Shown in pieces: positions 6,881-7,598 of a stretch of DNA of 7,598 bases. The position numbers and the translations under genes are program-made. How positions within the stretch are numbered: the first letter of the stretch is position 1; every line of letters starts with the position of its first letter. Under the pieces are notes generated by a model that did not search any database, was not told the origin of the DNA, and worked only from the letters and a program-made list of their open reading frames with translations. Source of the DNA: Cryomorphaceae bacterium (GTDB taxonomy: Bacteria; Bacteroidota; Bacteroidia; Flavobacteriales; Schleiferiaceae); the NCBI GenBank assembly GCA_949547975.1, contig CATITW010000423.1, positions 1-7,598 of the forward strand, read 5' to 3'.

Positions 6881-6915
6881 CGAAAATACACCTTTATTTG
6901 CCTAACAACCAAAAA
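6881..6915 (-). promoter_or_regulatory. Promoter for the rplM-rpsI-rpsB-tsf transcript
   Basis: On the minus strand TATTTTCG (plus 6881-6888) matches the Bacteroidota -7 consensus TAnnTTTG except for one C. It is followed by GCAGCCC, a context I associate with strong promoters in this phylum. Two -33 candidates lie upstream: TTTTTG (plus 6910-6915) with a 21-base spacer and GTTG (plus 6906-6909) with a 17-base spacer. Predicted start of transcription is about 50-55 bases before the rplM GTG. Confidence 0.65.
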
Positions 6916-6930
6916 TCTATGCACAAATTG

Positions 6931-6959
6931 TTGACATTCCGAATTCTGCACGGTTTTTG
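6931..6959 (+). promoter_or_regulatory. Weak candidate promoter for the metalloprotease gene
   Basis: TTG at 6931-6933 is followed after 18 bases by GGTTTTTG (6952-6959), which keeps the TTTG half of the Bacteroidota -7 box but lacks its leading TA. It lies about 38 bases before the protease ATG in the divergent gap shared with rplM. This is the best candidate in the gap but a poor match. Confidence 0.25.
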
Positions 6960-6997
6960 TGTTGTCTCGTACCTATTAAATCCCGAAATTGCAGGCT

Positions 6998-7598
6998 ATG
7001 CGAAACTACTCCCAAATACTCTTTACGGCAGCATTTGCCTTACTCTCAATCACTTCAACTGGCCAAGTCTGTGGCCACGATGCGCTCGAGGAAGAGGTCA
7101 AACGCTTGTATCCAAACTACGAAAGCGCCGAAGCGGAGTTCATTCAGAGCATAGATTTCGACAAAGATAACGCAACAGAGGGTACCGTGTACAAGATTCC
7201 TGTTGTCGTACATATTATATATGATACCCAAGACGACAACATCTCAGACAAGCAGGTGTATGATGCGTTACGCGTGCTAAATGAGGACTTTAGACGTCTG
7301 AATGCGGACACCACAGCGACGAGAGCCATCTTTAAGAACGTGGCTGCTGATATGGAGATTGAGTTTGAATTGGCAAAATTGGACCCGCAAGGAGAGTGTA
7401 CAACAGGAATCACGCGCACGCAAAGTGCCTTGTCGGTGAATGCATCGAACAACGTGAAGGGCCTTGTTAGCTGGCCGAACAACAAATACATGAACGTTTG
7501 GGTGGTGAACAGCATTAGCCTGAGCAGCTCCACACAAGGGACCGTACTGGGATACGCATATAAACCAAACCCTGGACAGAGCACCACTTTTGATGGAC
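6998..7598 (+). CDS. Secreted M43-type (cytophagalysin/pappalysin) zinc metalloprotease, C-terminus cut off by window edge
   Basis: An open frame starts at the ATG at 6998 and runs off the right edge after 200 codons. Residues 1-22 look like a signal peptide: MRNYSQ, a hydrophobic core LFTAAFALLSI, then TSTG before a likely cleavage at Gln23, so the protein should leave the cytoplasm. Residues 67-102 (IPVVVHIIYDTQDDNISDKQ followed by a segment ending LNEDFRRLN) are the typical start of the catalytic domain of M43 proteases, common in secreted Bacteroidota proteins. MNVWVV (165-170) and the following GTVLGYAY (181-188) also fit. The zinc motif HExxHxxGxxH and any C-terminal secretion (type IX sorting) domain would lie beyond the window, so activity cannot be confirmed. 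The substrate is unknown. It is divergent from rplM and unrelated to the translation cluster. Confidence 0.82.
   Translation, partial: MRNYSQILFTAAFALLSITSTGQVCGHDALEEEVKRLYPNYESAEAEFIQSIDFDKDNATEGTVYKIPVVVHIIYDTQDDNISDKQVYDALRVLNEDFRRLNADTTATRAIFKNVAADMEIEFELAKLDPQGECTTGITRTQSALSVNASNNVKGLVSWPNNKYMNVWVVNSISLSSSTQGTVLGYAYKPNPGQSTTFDG

Noticed and set aside
6853..7170. Plus-strand open frames of 105 and 65 codons across the rplM upstream region and the protease start
   Set aside because: They overlap the rplM promoter region and then run out of frame through the protease signal peptide. The protease frame has signal peptide and family motifs; these do not.
7144..7587. 147-codon minus-strand open frame opposite the protease gene
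   Set aside because: Antisense shadow of the M43-like coding sequence with no recognisable features of its own.

Overview
The window looks like chromosomal DNA from a member of the Bacteroidota, most likely the Flavobacteriales. Three things point there: the gene order rplM-rpsI-rpsB-tsf-pyrH-frr, promoters of the TTG / TAnnTTTG type instead of E. coli-type boxes, and gene starts preceded by A/T-rich DNA with no convincing Shine-Dalgarno sequence. A secreted M43-type metalloprotease and a front-end fatty acid desaturase also fit that group. The species cannot be named from this sequence.

Layout. Bases 1-473 hold the N-terminal part of a membrane fatty acid desaturase on the minus strand, cut by the window edge. 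A 93-bp divergent gap separates it from pgi (glucose-6-phosphate isomerase, plus strand). pgi ends one base away from the convergent end of a small MarR-type regulator gene, which has a perfect 12-bp palindrome just upstream of its start. A strong minus-strand terminator then marks the end of the translation gene cluster. Read on the minus strand from 6823 down to 2769, the cluster is rplM (L13), rpsI (S9), rpsB (S2), tsf (EF-Ts), pyrH (UMP kinase) and frr (ribosome recycling factor). After a 174-bp divergent control region, the right end holds the N-terminal 200 residues of a secreted zinc metalloprotease on the plus strand, cut by the window edge.

How the genes work together. The cluster supplies ribosomal proteins, the factor that recharges EF-Tu, a pyrimidine nucleotide kinase, and the factor that splits ribosomes after termination. 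The sequence suggests it is not one uninterrupted operon. A hairpin with a short T tract lies between rpsB and tsf. A strong intrinsic terminator follows tsf, and a near-consensus Bacteroidota promoter follows that, directly before pyrH. I therefore read it as rplM-rpsI-rpsB-(attenuated)-tsf and pyrH-frr.

No mobile element, CRISPR array, tRNA, rRNA or defence system is visible, and no intergenic gap exceeds 175 bp. The region is conserved core genome, and I find no undescribed system in it. The points worth checking are regulatory: the MarR palindrome, the punctuation inside the translation cluster, and a short hairpin in the rplM leader.
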